In this document: positions 41,040 through 52,000 of the stretch, piece after piece
Numbering within the stretch: position 1 is the first letter of the stretch
Layout: each line of letters opens with the position of its first letter
Notes under the pieces: generated by a model
What the model saw: the letters and a program-made list of their open reading frames with translations, nothing else
Database searches by the model: none
Told to the model about the DNA's origin: nothing
DNA from: Callaeas wilsoni
Taxonomy: Eukaryota; Chordata; Aves; Passeriformes; Callaeidae
Assembly: GCA_013398955.1 (NCBI GenBank)
Contig: VWPU01004883.1
Location: 186,001 to 250,000, forward strand
DNA length: 64,000 nucleotides
Direction of reading: 5' to 3'
Position numbers and translations under genes: made by a program

Positions 41040-41270
41040 TTTGATGGAGTTCTCTGAAGGATTCACCAGTCATTTGTCTAAGGCTGGTATGGTTGATCTA
41101 ATGTATTTGACCTTTCAAAAAGCTTTGAGCCAAAGGTCACAGAGAAACTTTGATGGAATAAGAAAGGAGATTCTTTGTTGGATTGATAAGAATATACAAA
41201 CTCCAGAGGTCTGGCTGTCCCAGTGTGCTGTCTCTGGGGGTGCCCAGTGGTGGGTGCCCATGTGAACAGG
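41040..41270 (+). mobile_element. CR1 reverse-transcriptase fragment (degraded)
   Basis: An open frame from 40984 contains VDLMYLTFQKALSQRSQR, recognisable as the CR1 reverse-transcriptase palm motif, usually VDLVYLDFSKAFDTV; the Asp in 'LDF' is changed to Thr here. It then runs into LCWIDKNIQTPEVWLSQC, matching the family's LRWIKNWL segment. The first catalytic Asp is therefore lost and the frame stops soon after, so the fragment is inactive. It lies just upstream of, and in the same direction as, the CR1 3' part at 41710-42290; both are probably pieces of one insertion that lost sequence between them. Confidence 0.8.
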
Positions 41271-41709
41271 ACAGAGCATCTGGGTACCTTGCCAGGAGGC
41301 TCTCCTGGCTCTTCTGTGCCTTGTCTCCAGGATTTCCTCAGCCAGAGATAATACAATATATTTTTACTTTGTAAAACTTCAGGCATTTTTCTTCCATTAA
41401 TTTGCTTATGTAATACAAAGTTAAAATATGGAAAATCAAAGAATAAATGTTTTCACAATGCCGAGGGTTTTTCCACTAGGTCTTAGAATGCTTTTGATTG
41501 GGAATTGGGAACTTGTCCAACACAAAAAAGGGGTTTGTGAGTCGTGAGGTGGCAGAGTTTGAGATAATATGAAATTACTCAGCTTATCAGAGCATTCAGA
41601 ATTTCAGAAGAAATCGTATGATGCTGCTTGAGATGGGAGATGAAGTTGCTTGTCAATAATTGCCAAACCCATGCACATAAGAAAAAACACCCTTACTTTT
41701 ACTCCTACA

Positions 41710-42290
41710 GCAGAGAGCTCTAAATGAGCTGTTGTCACTCAAGAAAGAGATCTTACATTATTGTGAACATCTTTATGAAAATATTAGGTAGGTGCTCCAT
41801 AGTTAAAAATACAAATAGAATGCTAGAAGCTGTTGGAAAGGAAGTTGAGAATAAAGCAGAACTCCTCATTGTACCACTGAATATATCTCAGTGCCGTTTG
41901 TAGTTCCAGCTTATTTCATAGCAAAAAGTCTATATAAAACTTGAGTAAGGAAGAACAATAAAAATATGGAAAATCCTTGATGTGAAGGAAGACTAAACTG
42001 AGATTCTTCAGGAAATAATAGAGCAGGCCTGTGCTGTGGTGTGGAGAGGAGAGTGTGGTACAATTATTCACGACTTTTCATAGCAGAACTAACGGGCACT
42101 CAGTGAAATAATCACATGTGAAGTATAAAACAAACTGAACTAATTTTTCATACAGCACATAATTAAATTGCGGAACTTACTGCCAAGGAGTGTTGTGAAG
42201 GCCAAAAGTATAAATCAGATCAAAAAGAGATTTGATGCCTCACGGAGGTTTTAGCTGTTGGTGGTTATTAAACATGATGGTCTAGACTCA
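41710..42290 (+). mobile_element. Ancient CR1 LINE, C-terminal coding and 3' region
   Basis: Blocks follow the old amniote CR1 consensus: CACTCAAGAAAGAGATCTTA, CATTATTGTGAACATCTTTA, TGAGAATAAAGCAGAACTCC, ACGGGCACTCAGTGAAATAA, TAAAACAAACTGAACTAATT, ATTAAATTGCGGAACTTACT and GTTGTGAAGGCCAAAAGTAT. The end near TTAAACATGATGGTCTAGAC is also typical. The section between about 41900 and 42080 is shortened against the consensus. With the fragment at 41040 it gives about 1.25 kb of one old insertion, now without an intact frame. Confidence 0.85.
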
Positions 42291-42528
42291 GTATGTGGTT
42301 CAGAAGGTATCCAAGCTGAACTTGCTTTGTATTCAGGTTGTATATTTTTAATATACTTTAAAAAATTATATTCTCATCATATAAACATGTCACTTTTAAC
42401 CATATGTTTTAGCTGCCTCAGCAGTGCAGTTTTGTGGTACCGAATGCAGGAATAATCTGATGCTGTTTCTGGTTTCATGCTTTACTTGATTATTTGTGGT
42501 GGGACTGTGCAGGGATGCACAAAGTCTA

Positions 42529-42549
42529 TTAATTTTCCCTCTTCTCCAG
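42529..42549 (+). other. MAD1L1: 3' splice site of MAD1L1 exon 42550-42640
   Basis: TTAAT (42529-42533, A at 42532) serves as candidate branch site, 18 nt from the exon. It is followed by TTTTCCCTCTTCTCCAG. The exon starts with the G that completes the Arg codon begun at 33547. Confidence 0.9.
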
Positions 42550-42640
42550 GTTGAAAATTGAGGAGCTGGAAGCTGAACGCAGCAAGCTGGCAGAGGAGAA
42601 CAGATCTCTGGAAATGAAGCTGGAGAAGCTCACTCTGCAG
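42550..42640 (+). CDS. MAD1L1: MAD1L1 coding exon: first leucine zipper of the MAD2-binding region
   Basis: A 91-bp exon: one base finishing the Arg codon, then 30 codons starting LKIEELEAERSKLAEENRSL and ending MKLEKLTLQ. I recall human MAD1 as LKVEELEGERSRLEEEKRML here, 19 of 30 identical over the whole exon. In human MAD1 this is leucine zipper 1 (about residues 501-522), which pairs the two MAD1 chains below the MAD2-binding site. Counting from the first Leu, Leu 6, 13, 20 and 27 (codons at 42566, 42587, 42608, 42629) are spaced exactly by seven; Ile3, Arg10, Asn17 and Leu24 fill the other core position. The next expected exon would carry GDY... and the MAD2-interaction motif, and is not seen before 64000. 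Donor: CAG|GTAGGA, phase 0. With the two exons upstream it gives 237 bp, or 79 codons, without a frameshift. Confidence 0.97.
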
Positions 42641-42646
42641 GTAGGA
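42641..42646 (+). other. MAD1L1: 5' splice site after exon 42550-42640
   Basis: CTGCAG|GTAGGA, a good consensus donor leaving the frame in phase 0 after a Gln codon. Confidence 0.92.
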
Positions 42647-43524
42647 ATGTGGCGGTGCAGAGCAGCTGCAGAGCCTGGTGTGGTCCAGGTGCCGTGGCTG
42701 TTCTAACAGATGTGCCCGAGTGCTCCCAGCACGGAGCTTCCCTTCCCTCCATCTGGGCAAGGCACCTTCGGGCAGCCTGTGCTGACTGCACTGTCACACC
42801 TGTATTTCTGACCATGCCACTGGAGAGGTTTCATGTCAGATGCAGTCACACAGATTGTTGTATTTTTGGATGACTCTCTCTAGGATTTCTCTTCTCGGAG
42901 CCTTAAAAATCGGTTAATGTTAAGTAACTCCACCACTAGAAGTTGTCTGTCCCCAAATTCATTCATGACAAAGTGGGAGCATAGACAGGGCTGAACAGCA
43001 TGGAGTGATGGGAAATTTTGAGTTTTGTTCATATTGAAGTCTCCTCTCTGCTGGTATCAGCGATGGAAGCAGAGACCACTTCAGCAGGCAGGAGTTTTCC
43101 AAGCCAGGAGCCATCAGCGCTGCTGAGGGGATGAGCTGGCAGCATCCCCAGCCATGGAGAGCAGAAGGTGTGGAGTCAGAGGGAAGGGAGGTGTGTTCCT
43201 TCTGCTGTACTACTGTGTGTGTTTTGCCTTTTCCTGGTGCTGTCCTCTATGGCAGAAGGTGTTCAGCTTTTCACTCTGGATAGATCCATGAAATCTCATC
43301 CTCCTCGAAGGAGAGCACGGGCACCTGTGGCAGACAAGTGGACTGGCCGTTCTGCTCGTTGTCACCCTAGGAACAGCTTTCCTGTGCAGAGGAAGGGCAG
43401 GGGAGTTGTTTCAAGCTTTTGTAGTGTTTTCTGTTTGAAAGGTGCTTTAGCAAACAAGAACCTGAGCCTGTTGGTTTAATCAAAGCTCAGTCTTCTATGA
43501 ACAGTGTTATCTCTTCCTTCTTTT

Positions 43525-43576
43525 CTCTCTGATGTTAGTCATTCTAACTTCTCTCTGAAGTTAGTCATTGTAGCAT
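43525..43576 (+). repeat. Tandem duplication, 2 x 26 bp
   Basis: Two adjacent 26-bp units (43525-43550 and 43551-43576), each starting CTCTCTGA and carrying GTTAGTCATT. They match at 22 of 26 positions. It looks like a local slippage duplication. Confidence 0.85.
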
Positions 43577-45188
43577 TCTATTACCTTAATTTTTCTTGCT
43601 TTTTATCTTTATTTTTCCCATTTTTTTGCAAATTGCTTCGTGGTAGAAGACCTGCAGGTTTGAAATTGCCTAGATTTCAGCCAGCCATTGATTTTATCTT
43701 GACACCTATTAGACGTGAATCAAAATTCTTTTATTTTTATAACCCATTCCTGGAGACAGGGGAAGTGACAGCTTTGATAAAGCGGGGAGCTAAGAGCTGC
43801 TGAGCATCTCTGCTGAGCCATGTTTAGTGTGAAACCTGTCACCCTGCTCTCCTTTAATTGGGTTTCAGTCATCAGAAGGAGATGAAAGCTTTGGGCTGGT
43901 GTTTGGATGCTTAGGTCTCCAACAAACACACAAGCAGCTTTGGTTTCAGAGCAGATTACAGCTCAGGTCGTGGTTAATTTGCCTACGCGGTCTTGCAGTG
44001 GTTGCTGGCTTTCCAAGAAGGCCGGACCAGAGGAATTCCCTATTTTCTTTGTGGTGTCTCAAAACATGACAAAGATGTGCTTTCTTTGTTCATACTGCTC
44101 TTGAGATGCCAAGTCTTGAGTAGCAGGTCTAGGAGAGAGAAATCTTCGAGTTAGTGAGCTGAATTCAGGTAATGATGCTCTTCCATCTTCCTTGCCAAGG
44201 CTGAGGACATGGCTTTACCTCCTTATTTAACAGGAGGTAGCTCCCCCTCACCCCTGAAGTCTCACTTTACTTATGTCTTAGAGGACTTGATGCCTAAAGT
44301 AGTTTTTTCAAAGGAGTAGAGAGGAAAGCACAAGTGCAGGAATATGTCAGCTGAATGCTAAAGTGTCAGTATTGATCAGTGTGTGCCCACCTGAATGGCC
44401 AAGAACTCCTCAGAAGGAAAAACATCAGCCTTCCCAATTTTTATTCACCTCGTGAATCAAATACCTTGACAGGCCAAGCTTAAAATGACTCTTTTTATAA
44501 ACACATTGAAAGCAGGTTTGTTACAATGAGAACCCACAAAGTTAAGGATAAGCTTAAAAATTCACCTCTTCTGTCAGTGCTGAGCAAATATGCTGAAAAT
44601 GTCATTATACACTCAGATAAGGTCACTGAAGTGTTGCTAGCTTGACATGTTATTTATTCCCACCTCTGAAAGAAATAATTGGGAAATGATGGGTTAAAAT
44701 AAAGTCTGTATCATGAAGGGAAAAAAAAGACAAACTGCATAGAGAAGTCACAAGGAAGTTTACCTGAACAGGAAAATAACTAAAATTGCAAACATGGGAG
44801 AAGCATGGCTTCAAGTCAAATAAAGGTGTAAGAGGAGGGGGTGACATTAATCCCTTAATAACCTTAATAAAGGTTAGAATGAGGGTGATTTCTGACAAAT
44901 CTTTATCTGCAGTTCCTTCCTGTAAAATAAAACCTCTGACTCCTGGAATCGTATCTACTAAAGGAAAGATATGTAGGAGGGACATATTAACGTTGTGAAT
45001 TTGGAAGAGATAGGTTGAAGAATTAAGGCACTGACTGCTTTACACTGAACTGAATCTGTTGAATTCACAAAGCTCTGTGTGATGCATGAAATCTAGGGAG
45101 ATACAACTAATAATTGGTAATTTAAAACACCAGTTTGAATGTATTGAGGTGTGGGAAGGAGTTAAGTTTCAGAAATGTTTGTCTCCAA

Positions 45189-45396
45189 ATCACAGAATCA
45201 TTTAGGTTGAAAAAGACCTCAGATCTTGGAATCCAACCTGTGACCCAACACCATGTTTCCAAGCAGACCATGGCACTGAGTGCAATGTCCAGTCTTTCTT
45301 TAAACACCTCCAGGAATAGCAAATCCACCACTTCCCTTGGCAGCCCATTCCAATATCGAATCTCCATTTCTGTGAAGAAATTCCTCCTTTCACACC
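45189..45396 (-). mobile_element. CR1 LINE 3' end, antisense
   Basis: On the + strand it begins ATCACAGAATCATTTAGGTT, then GAAAAAGACCTCAGATCTTG, AATCCAACCTGTGACCCAAC, CTTTAAACACCTCCAGGAAT, GCAAATCCACCACTTCCCTT, GGCAGCCCATTCCAATATCG and TGTGAAGAAATTCCTCCTTT. This is the reverse complement of a bird CR1 subfamily distinct from the one at 39500 (its 3' end gives 'gaaaaagacctc' and its middle 'caacaccatg'). A 168-codon open frame on the - strand runs across it and beyond; I regard that frame as fortuitous. Confidence 0.93.
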
Positions 45397-48300
45397 CTTT
45401 TGTGTTTGAGTACTGGCACACAAATTTTGCTGATTTCTGCACAAAAGCCCACTTTGTGAGCAAGGGGACCCTGGTGGACTGGGCAGAGGGCAAAGGGCAC
45501 CTGGAAAGGTGCTTTTTGTGTGTGACTCACGCTCCTTGAGCTCAGTGTTAGCAAATGAACTGAGGTGCTGATAGGTCTCCTCAGCTGGGCATATAACATC
45601 TGACATCTTTTTGTATTCTGTGCATGTGTGGGGACAACTTGAATTACGCCTGAAGGCGTTTTCCACCTCCACACACCCCATCTTCCAAACCCCCTTGCCT
45701 CTTGACACCTAGCTGCAGGCTGCATTGATTTTCCTTCACTGGTATAAAGACTTTAGCATGGATATCACTCACTGGCCAGGTCTTTACTGCTAATGAAAAC
45801 CTCAGATTACAAAAACACAGGAGATGTAGAGCTGTAGAGAAATGACACCCGGTTGAGACTGCCTCCCCTGTGCCCAGGACATTATCTTAAGGAAAACATT
45901 TGAAACCACGGCTCAGGAGAGGCATTCAAATAATATGAAAGGAGTGGGTTTAAACACACAATTTTATCTCATCTCCTCTACCCTCCTTTCTTTTGATGAA
46001 GCAGAAAACATTTCCAGGAAACCTGAGCTGCCACTGCGTGGCCCATGGTGGGCAGGCTGAGATTTCAGAGAAAGGCTTGGTTTGTTTAGTTATCTGAAGT
46101 GATCTGGACCATCTTCCAGAGGTGCTGGTGGAAAAGTGCAGCTTGATGCCAGGAACAAAAGAGACTGATCAAATCAGTGCTTTTCGGATAAAGTGGGAGG
46201 AAGGAGTTGTGAGGAGTGTTCAATTAGCATTTCTTACTGCTAGGAGCCCGGTGTTTACAGGCAACCAAGCGGATGTGAAGTGTTCCTTATGCAAATACTA
46301 CTCTCCTGCTTTTCCTGCTCTCCTCTACTCTTCCAGCTGAAGAAGAGATTCTTCAAGGTTGGCTGCTTCAAGGAAGATTGATTAAAATCAGCTGCAGTTT
46401 GACTTAATTGGATCCATATGCTTGGAGAGGGAGCAGGACTAGTTAAAGTCCTCGTAATTAGTTCACAGCTGGTTGGTGAGAAAAATGGAACTCCAGTTAG
46501 AGTTCAGATAAGTGGATCTGTATGGATAAAAGGCAAGAAGATTTTTTAATTTTTTTTTTACACTGAGATATGATTGGGCTAGAAAATCACCTCTAGTCCC
46601 ACAGCCAAGCTGGCAGCCTAATCCCTTTGAGCGTGTGCATGTGTATTTATGAGGCTAAATGGAAAGAGTCTGTATTTTTTGGCTTGTTTCTGAGTAAAAA
46701 GACTCACCTGTGGATGCTGGCAGTCAAGAAAACCTGCTAGAAAACTGGGAGAGGATCTCAGGAGTAGACAAAACCCAACAAGGGCAGTTTGTCTGTGGGG
46801 AAGAGTCATGGATTGGCACAAGCTCTGGACTGCCCAACCTCGATTGCGATGTCCCTGCTGGCAGTAGTAACTGGTTGTGTTTAGCCTTTCTGCCTGTCAG
46901 TAGTGAGAAAACAACACTCTCAAAAATGCAGTATTATTCATACATATTGAAATTATTGATTTTTGCCTGTTATTTCAAAGCTCAGAAAGAGCTGACTAAC
47001 TACATAGTGGGGGGACAGTCATCAGAAAACTCGCCCCAGACAGAAGCCAGAATTTATGTTAAATTTTGCTGTTAGAATACAAGGGACTGAATACTCTATT
47101 ATGGTGTCTGTGAGGGAAGTGCCTGCTGAGTTAAGTTCTCCAGGAGTGAGATGTCCATGAATGACAGAAGTGCTGGACATCCAGAGCATTGACATGTTTT
47201 CTTTCCCATTATCTCTGCAACCTTTGTGGTTGGGCTGGTCTTCTCCTTCTTCTGGCGCTGTATTTTGAGGGAATAACAAAACCTCTGGGAGCTGTACTCC
47301 AGGGGAAGGTGGACAGAGAATGTTTCTCCTCTTTAAGCATTAATGACTCATTTTATGGTTAGGGCTTTGGCAGCCAGGCAGTGACTAGCTTGGAGTTAAG
47401 AACCCAAGGCAAAGCTGAGGTCATTTAACAGTCTAACTGTTCATTTTGTGACCAGTGAAGAATGATGAATGAATCATTTACACTGTTATAAAACTTAAAA
47501 GGACACAGTCAACCTTTCAGTGTTCTTTAATTGGCCTCTCAAATGCTCACAAGCCTTCTTCCTGGATTATCTTCCTTTTCACAAACTTCCTGTCCTTTTT
47601 TCTTCATCTGTACGTGCTGAGGTCGGTGTTAGCCTCTGTGGCACAGCTGGTCCCCGTTGAAAACCTCACCTATCTAAGTTCAGCCTTTTTTTTTTTTCCT
47701 AAAAGGCTTCTTTAGATCGTTCTGGGCAAATTGTTTGGCATCTCTTCAGTCAGATACTGCTTTTGGCAAGGTGTAGGGACAAATTTGTGTGTACTCCAGA
47801 GGGACTTAATTATGAGATAGAATAACTGAGAGCATACAGCAGGAGACCTGTGAAGAGAGGATGAAGAGAAGTGCAGGTCCGGGACTGCAGAAGGTTTTAT
47901 CACACTGTGCTGCCCCATTCATCCACTGCATCGGGTTCATGGGAGCCTGTGGGAGTGGGTGGGGAACAGTGGTTTGTGATCCATTCCACAGACTCCTGGA
48001 TTTGATCAGCAGTAAGTTTGTCTTTTACAGGCAGAGATAATCTAAACTTCACAGGCTGCAGCAAGTCTTCACTGATCTAAGGAAGGGTATCTGCTTGAGT
48101 GTGTGTAGGCAGAGACCACTCTGGGGATCACGCCCCAGTTTTGCTCGAAAGAGCAACAGAAAACGTGATAAACAGACATCATGGGTATTAATTTATGACA
48201 GATCAGAGGTGTGTAATGCTTGCAAAAGACAAGGGAGCATATTCACACAGGAAGCTGGCTTCGATTGAAGAAGGGACCATGTGAGTCTGGTACTGGGGAT

Positions 48301-48767
48301 GACAGCAGCAGTGGAGATGGGATGGCACTGGCAGTAGCATGGCAGGGGCAAAGGAGCACCCTGGAGTCCTCCAGCATGTCCTGGTGGTTGGCCTGAGCAA
48401 CACCTGTGCTGTTACACCACCTTCACTTCAGTTATCTCTTGAGCTGGATAGGAGAAACTCAGTCTGAACTGCTCTGCTGTGTGGGTGTCCCTGGTGTTCC
48501 CAGGGAGCTGCTAAGGGGACGTGCTAAAGTGCCACCCAAATGAAAGGGAGGGAAGAGAGCTTCCCCTGTAATGGGCCCATAAATTGTGCTGAAAGGACTA
48601 TACGTGTTATTTGGGAAAAACCATTGTGTATCTTGTGCCATGTGAATTAGGTACTGCAGGAAATCCTAGAACTGGTGTAAGATGGAAGGAATGTAGAACC
48701 TGCTGTGATCCAGCCCCTGGGGATTACGTGACACTGAATTAGCCGGGGCTATGCAAATATTTGTACG

Positions 48768-48805
48768 TGTTAATTCCAAATGCATTGCTGTTACTGGAAT
48801 TAACA
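48768..48805. repeat. Perfect 11-bp inverted repeat, near an octamer motif
   Basis: TGTTAATTCCA (48768-48778) and TGGAATTAACA (48795-48805) are exact reverse complements separated by 16 nt. Each arm holds GTTAAT, the half-site of HNF1-type factors. Ten bases upstream, at 48751-48758, lies ATGCAAAT, the canonical octamer bound by POU factors. RNA from either strand could form an 11-bp stem with a 16-nt loop. Function is inference only. Confidence 0.6.
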
Positions 48806-49043
48806 GAAATTAGAGACATTCCACAGGAGCAGAGAGGAGAAGCATAAACATGTCATTGACTTGTAGGTTTGTCATTAGGTGGTTCAAGGAGAAGCTATTT
48901 GATGGCCTCGATAAATGTGATGTGCAAAGTGGGTGTCAGATGAAACAAGGACACGCACAGAAGAGACTTGCTAATGTTTGTTAACATCAGGGACCACCGA
49001 GTGCATGGATTCACATTTGTGCAGGGAAGTTTTACCAACATGC

Positions 49044-49068
49044 CCTTTAAAAAAAATTTTTTTAAAGG
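49044..49068. repeat. Perfect 25-bp AT-rich palindrome
   Basis: Arms of 12 bp (CCTTT followed by seven A, and seven T followed by AAAGG) flank a single central A. In DNA it could form a cruciform; in RNA the single-base centre cannot make a loop unless some pairs open. No transposon ends or target duplications are seen. Confidence 0.9.
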
Positions 49069-52000
49069 AATTTGCACATTGAATATTAAACACCTGAAGC
49101 TCTATAAATTCCACTGCCAGAGCTGCCACCGTATTGTTTATTTCATGCAGCACCTTTCTCAAAGTTCTGCAGAAACTGATTAACATTTGCATAATACATT
49201 TAACACGAAAATCCAGAATAAATTCATTAATGTTCTCCTGCCACTACCCTTGAAAATATCAGCGGTTGTGTGGCATCACAAAGCTCATTAGACGAGCAGA
49301 GGGGGAGGAAGGGCGAGTTCTGGATTTCCTGAACAGCTCTGAAACAGGAAAGGTCAGTGCACTGAGTGTCAGCACCTGAGCAGCAGCACGGGGAGCTCAG
49401 AGCAAGCAGGGAGAGCTGGGCCATGGGAAATGTCCTGCTGGAAAAGGCTGCTGTACCACTACACCGGAGGCATAAAATTTAGGAGATGCCATCCATGCTG
49501 GAGTGGAAAAATAGAGCACAAAATGCAGGTGAGAATGCTGCTGCACTGAGGAGGAGGCTGCTCCTACAGCACGTGTGTTCTGCAGGGGCAAGCAGCAGGA
49601 AATTGTTCCAGTCCTTCTGTGGTACCAGACAGCTGGCTTGGAACAAACTTTGGTTTTCTGAACAGGTGTTGCAGAATAAATGGCGATGTTTTACACATCA
49701 TGCAACACTTGGTTGCGTGGCACCATTAAATCTGGGGTGTGTGCACTGCCTTCATGGGAGTACAGGGACAAAGACACCACTCCTGTTGGTGCGCTTGTAT
49801 GGTAAAAGGAGCAAGGATGTACAAAATTTAGTAATTTCAGCTACAACTGCACATTCAAACTCACAGCTGTGTATTTAAATTCCCACCCAAAAACTTACAA
49901 TGCATGCCAGTGAAGTAGTAGTAAGTAGTAGCTCCAGAAGGCTTCTGTGTGTTTCACTGATCCCCAGAATCACCCTGTGGGTGAAAGCCAAGGCTGAGGA
50001 GACAGAAACAACCTTTTTAAAATGAGACTTCACTTTTAAACTCCTCTAATCTTACTTATCACACAAAGAAAAAGCAAAGTTTCGGGAAGCGCTGAGAGTG
50101 ACTGTCCCTTTATAGTTTTCCTGTTTTTCTCTGTAGTCATTCAGTGGCACAAATTAGTTTTCAATTGTTCTTTCTTCATTTTCTATTATTTTTCTGCTGC
50201 TTTGAATTCTGCTACCATGTCACAGAAACAAAACAAAAATGTCATTTAGACCTGTATAACGCAAATAACGCTTTGCAAGGTTTGTTTACTGAAGCTTTGT
50301 GCTTTCTCTCAGACTTTTATGAGTGCCACGTCCATAAGTTGCAGTTCTCTCCACATTAGGCTTTTAGCTTTTCATTACTCATTATCACTTCAGCCTCTGG
50401 TTGATGACCCAGTTATTTTTGAGTTTTTGATTAAAACAAAGTAATTGGTCACTGTTTCATGCTGCCCTTTTCTTTGCCATTACTGTTGTGGTCTGGCTTT
50501 GTAAAGTCCAAGTTTTCAGTAATATTCTTCAGCAGTTTTATTCTTCTGGTAAAGAGACTCTGGTTATGGTGCCATATTTTTCCTCTACTACTTGGTATGT
50601 GTAAAACTTGACACCATCTCTAAGAGACAGAAGGCCAGGATGTGTCACTCAGATTATGGAAAAGAAATAAGTCAAAATTTAATAATATTTTCTCTGCGTG
50701 TGTGATGAGGGGAAGAGGATAAATCTGCCTGTTTCATGTCACAGTGAAGAGTGGGCAGTGTTTGTAATGATGTTAAAATATACATGAGGAAACGGGGAGA
50801 TGCTCTGAGCTGAGGCACCGGTGGGGGTGGCAGTGTGCATCAGAGAAACACATTTTCATGTGACCTCTGTCGGGGGATTCAGACATGTGAGATGTTGATA
50901 AGTTATCTTACATATCCCAGAACTCTTCCCTTTGATCAGCCTGACCTACCACCTATCTGACACTTGGAGGCAGAGATTTAAGTTAAAAAAATGGGTTTTC
51001 TCTGAAGAATTTCTTCAACTAGTAGGAAAGAAACTTGACATGCCTCTGTCACTCAGATGCGTGGCATTGAGCATTCATCTGGCAGAGCAGGCTCGTGGTG
51101 TGCCCTGGGGGGTAAGTGGGGAGCAGTAACACCCCAATAACAGAGCATTTCTGTCAGCACACCCTGAACACAGTGAGATCATGATACAGGCCCTTCCTAG
51201 CCCAAACTTGTCTCAATTTCCATCTGCTGTTGTTTGATAAGACTTTAAAGAGACATGGATCCAGACAAGTCAGAAAAAAAGTAATTGTTTTTGACAGCTT
51301 TCCTAGCTAGATTTGAAAGACAGGTAGCAGTGGAATGGAAGATGATGCCTAATTTAGGTAGAAAGGCTGTTCTGTTTAAACGAGGATGGACAGGTGGAGT
51401 GGCAGGATAAGTAAAATGCTGTGGGAAGAGCATCTCCTTCGTACCTTTTATAAAAAACGAGCAGTGTCCCATGAGGGGGTTCTGCAGGAGGGGAGGTGTC
51501 TGGAAAGCCCAGCTGTGTTCCATGCCGATGGGAGGGCTCCCAGGTGATCCATCACAGCCGTGCTCACCCGAGCGTGGGGCTCAGCTCCATCAGGAACGCT
51601 GCTGCTTCCTCTGAGCGGCATTTAAACCCCATGTTTCCTAAATGATGCAGCAGCTCTGTGCCTGTTCTTTGCATTTTTGGCAGGGCATTTAAAACGAAAT
51701 AAAAATTCCCTGAAAGCTGTTGTGCATGTTGGACATGAGAGAAGATGTTCAGTTGAGATTGTGACCTTTCAGAACAAAGACACTGCTTTTGAAAAGGGGA
51801 TTCATTGTGCTTCTGGCTCTAGTAAGATGAAAAACTTGAAAAACTTGAAAAACGAGTACCATGAAGGCTGTGCAGCAAGGATGAGCTCTCCAGAGGTCCT
51901 CTTGTGTATTTTTGGTTTTCTTCCAGTGGATACATTCTTTCTCTCTGTGTAGTGCTACCACAGTTCCAATCAGTAGTAATTACAGAAATTTTCTCATTTT

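Larger units (their letters stand above)
33549..42549 (+). other. MAD1L1: MAD1L1 complete intron, 9,001 bp, phase 2
   Basis: This intron joins the split Arg codon between 33548 and 42550. It carries two bird-type CR1 3' ends (38519-38638 and 39500-39878, both +) and an ancient, internally shortened CR1 (41040-42290, +). All recognised elements here lie in the sense direction. From 33549 to 38518 I find no repeat, exon or RNA gene, only short open frames without domains or splice context. Confidence 0.88.

Noticed and set aside
45202..45708. 168-codon open frame on the - strand
   Set aside because: It runs through a CR1 3' end, which is non-coding, and has no family resemblance.
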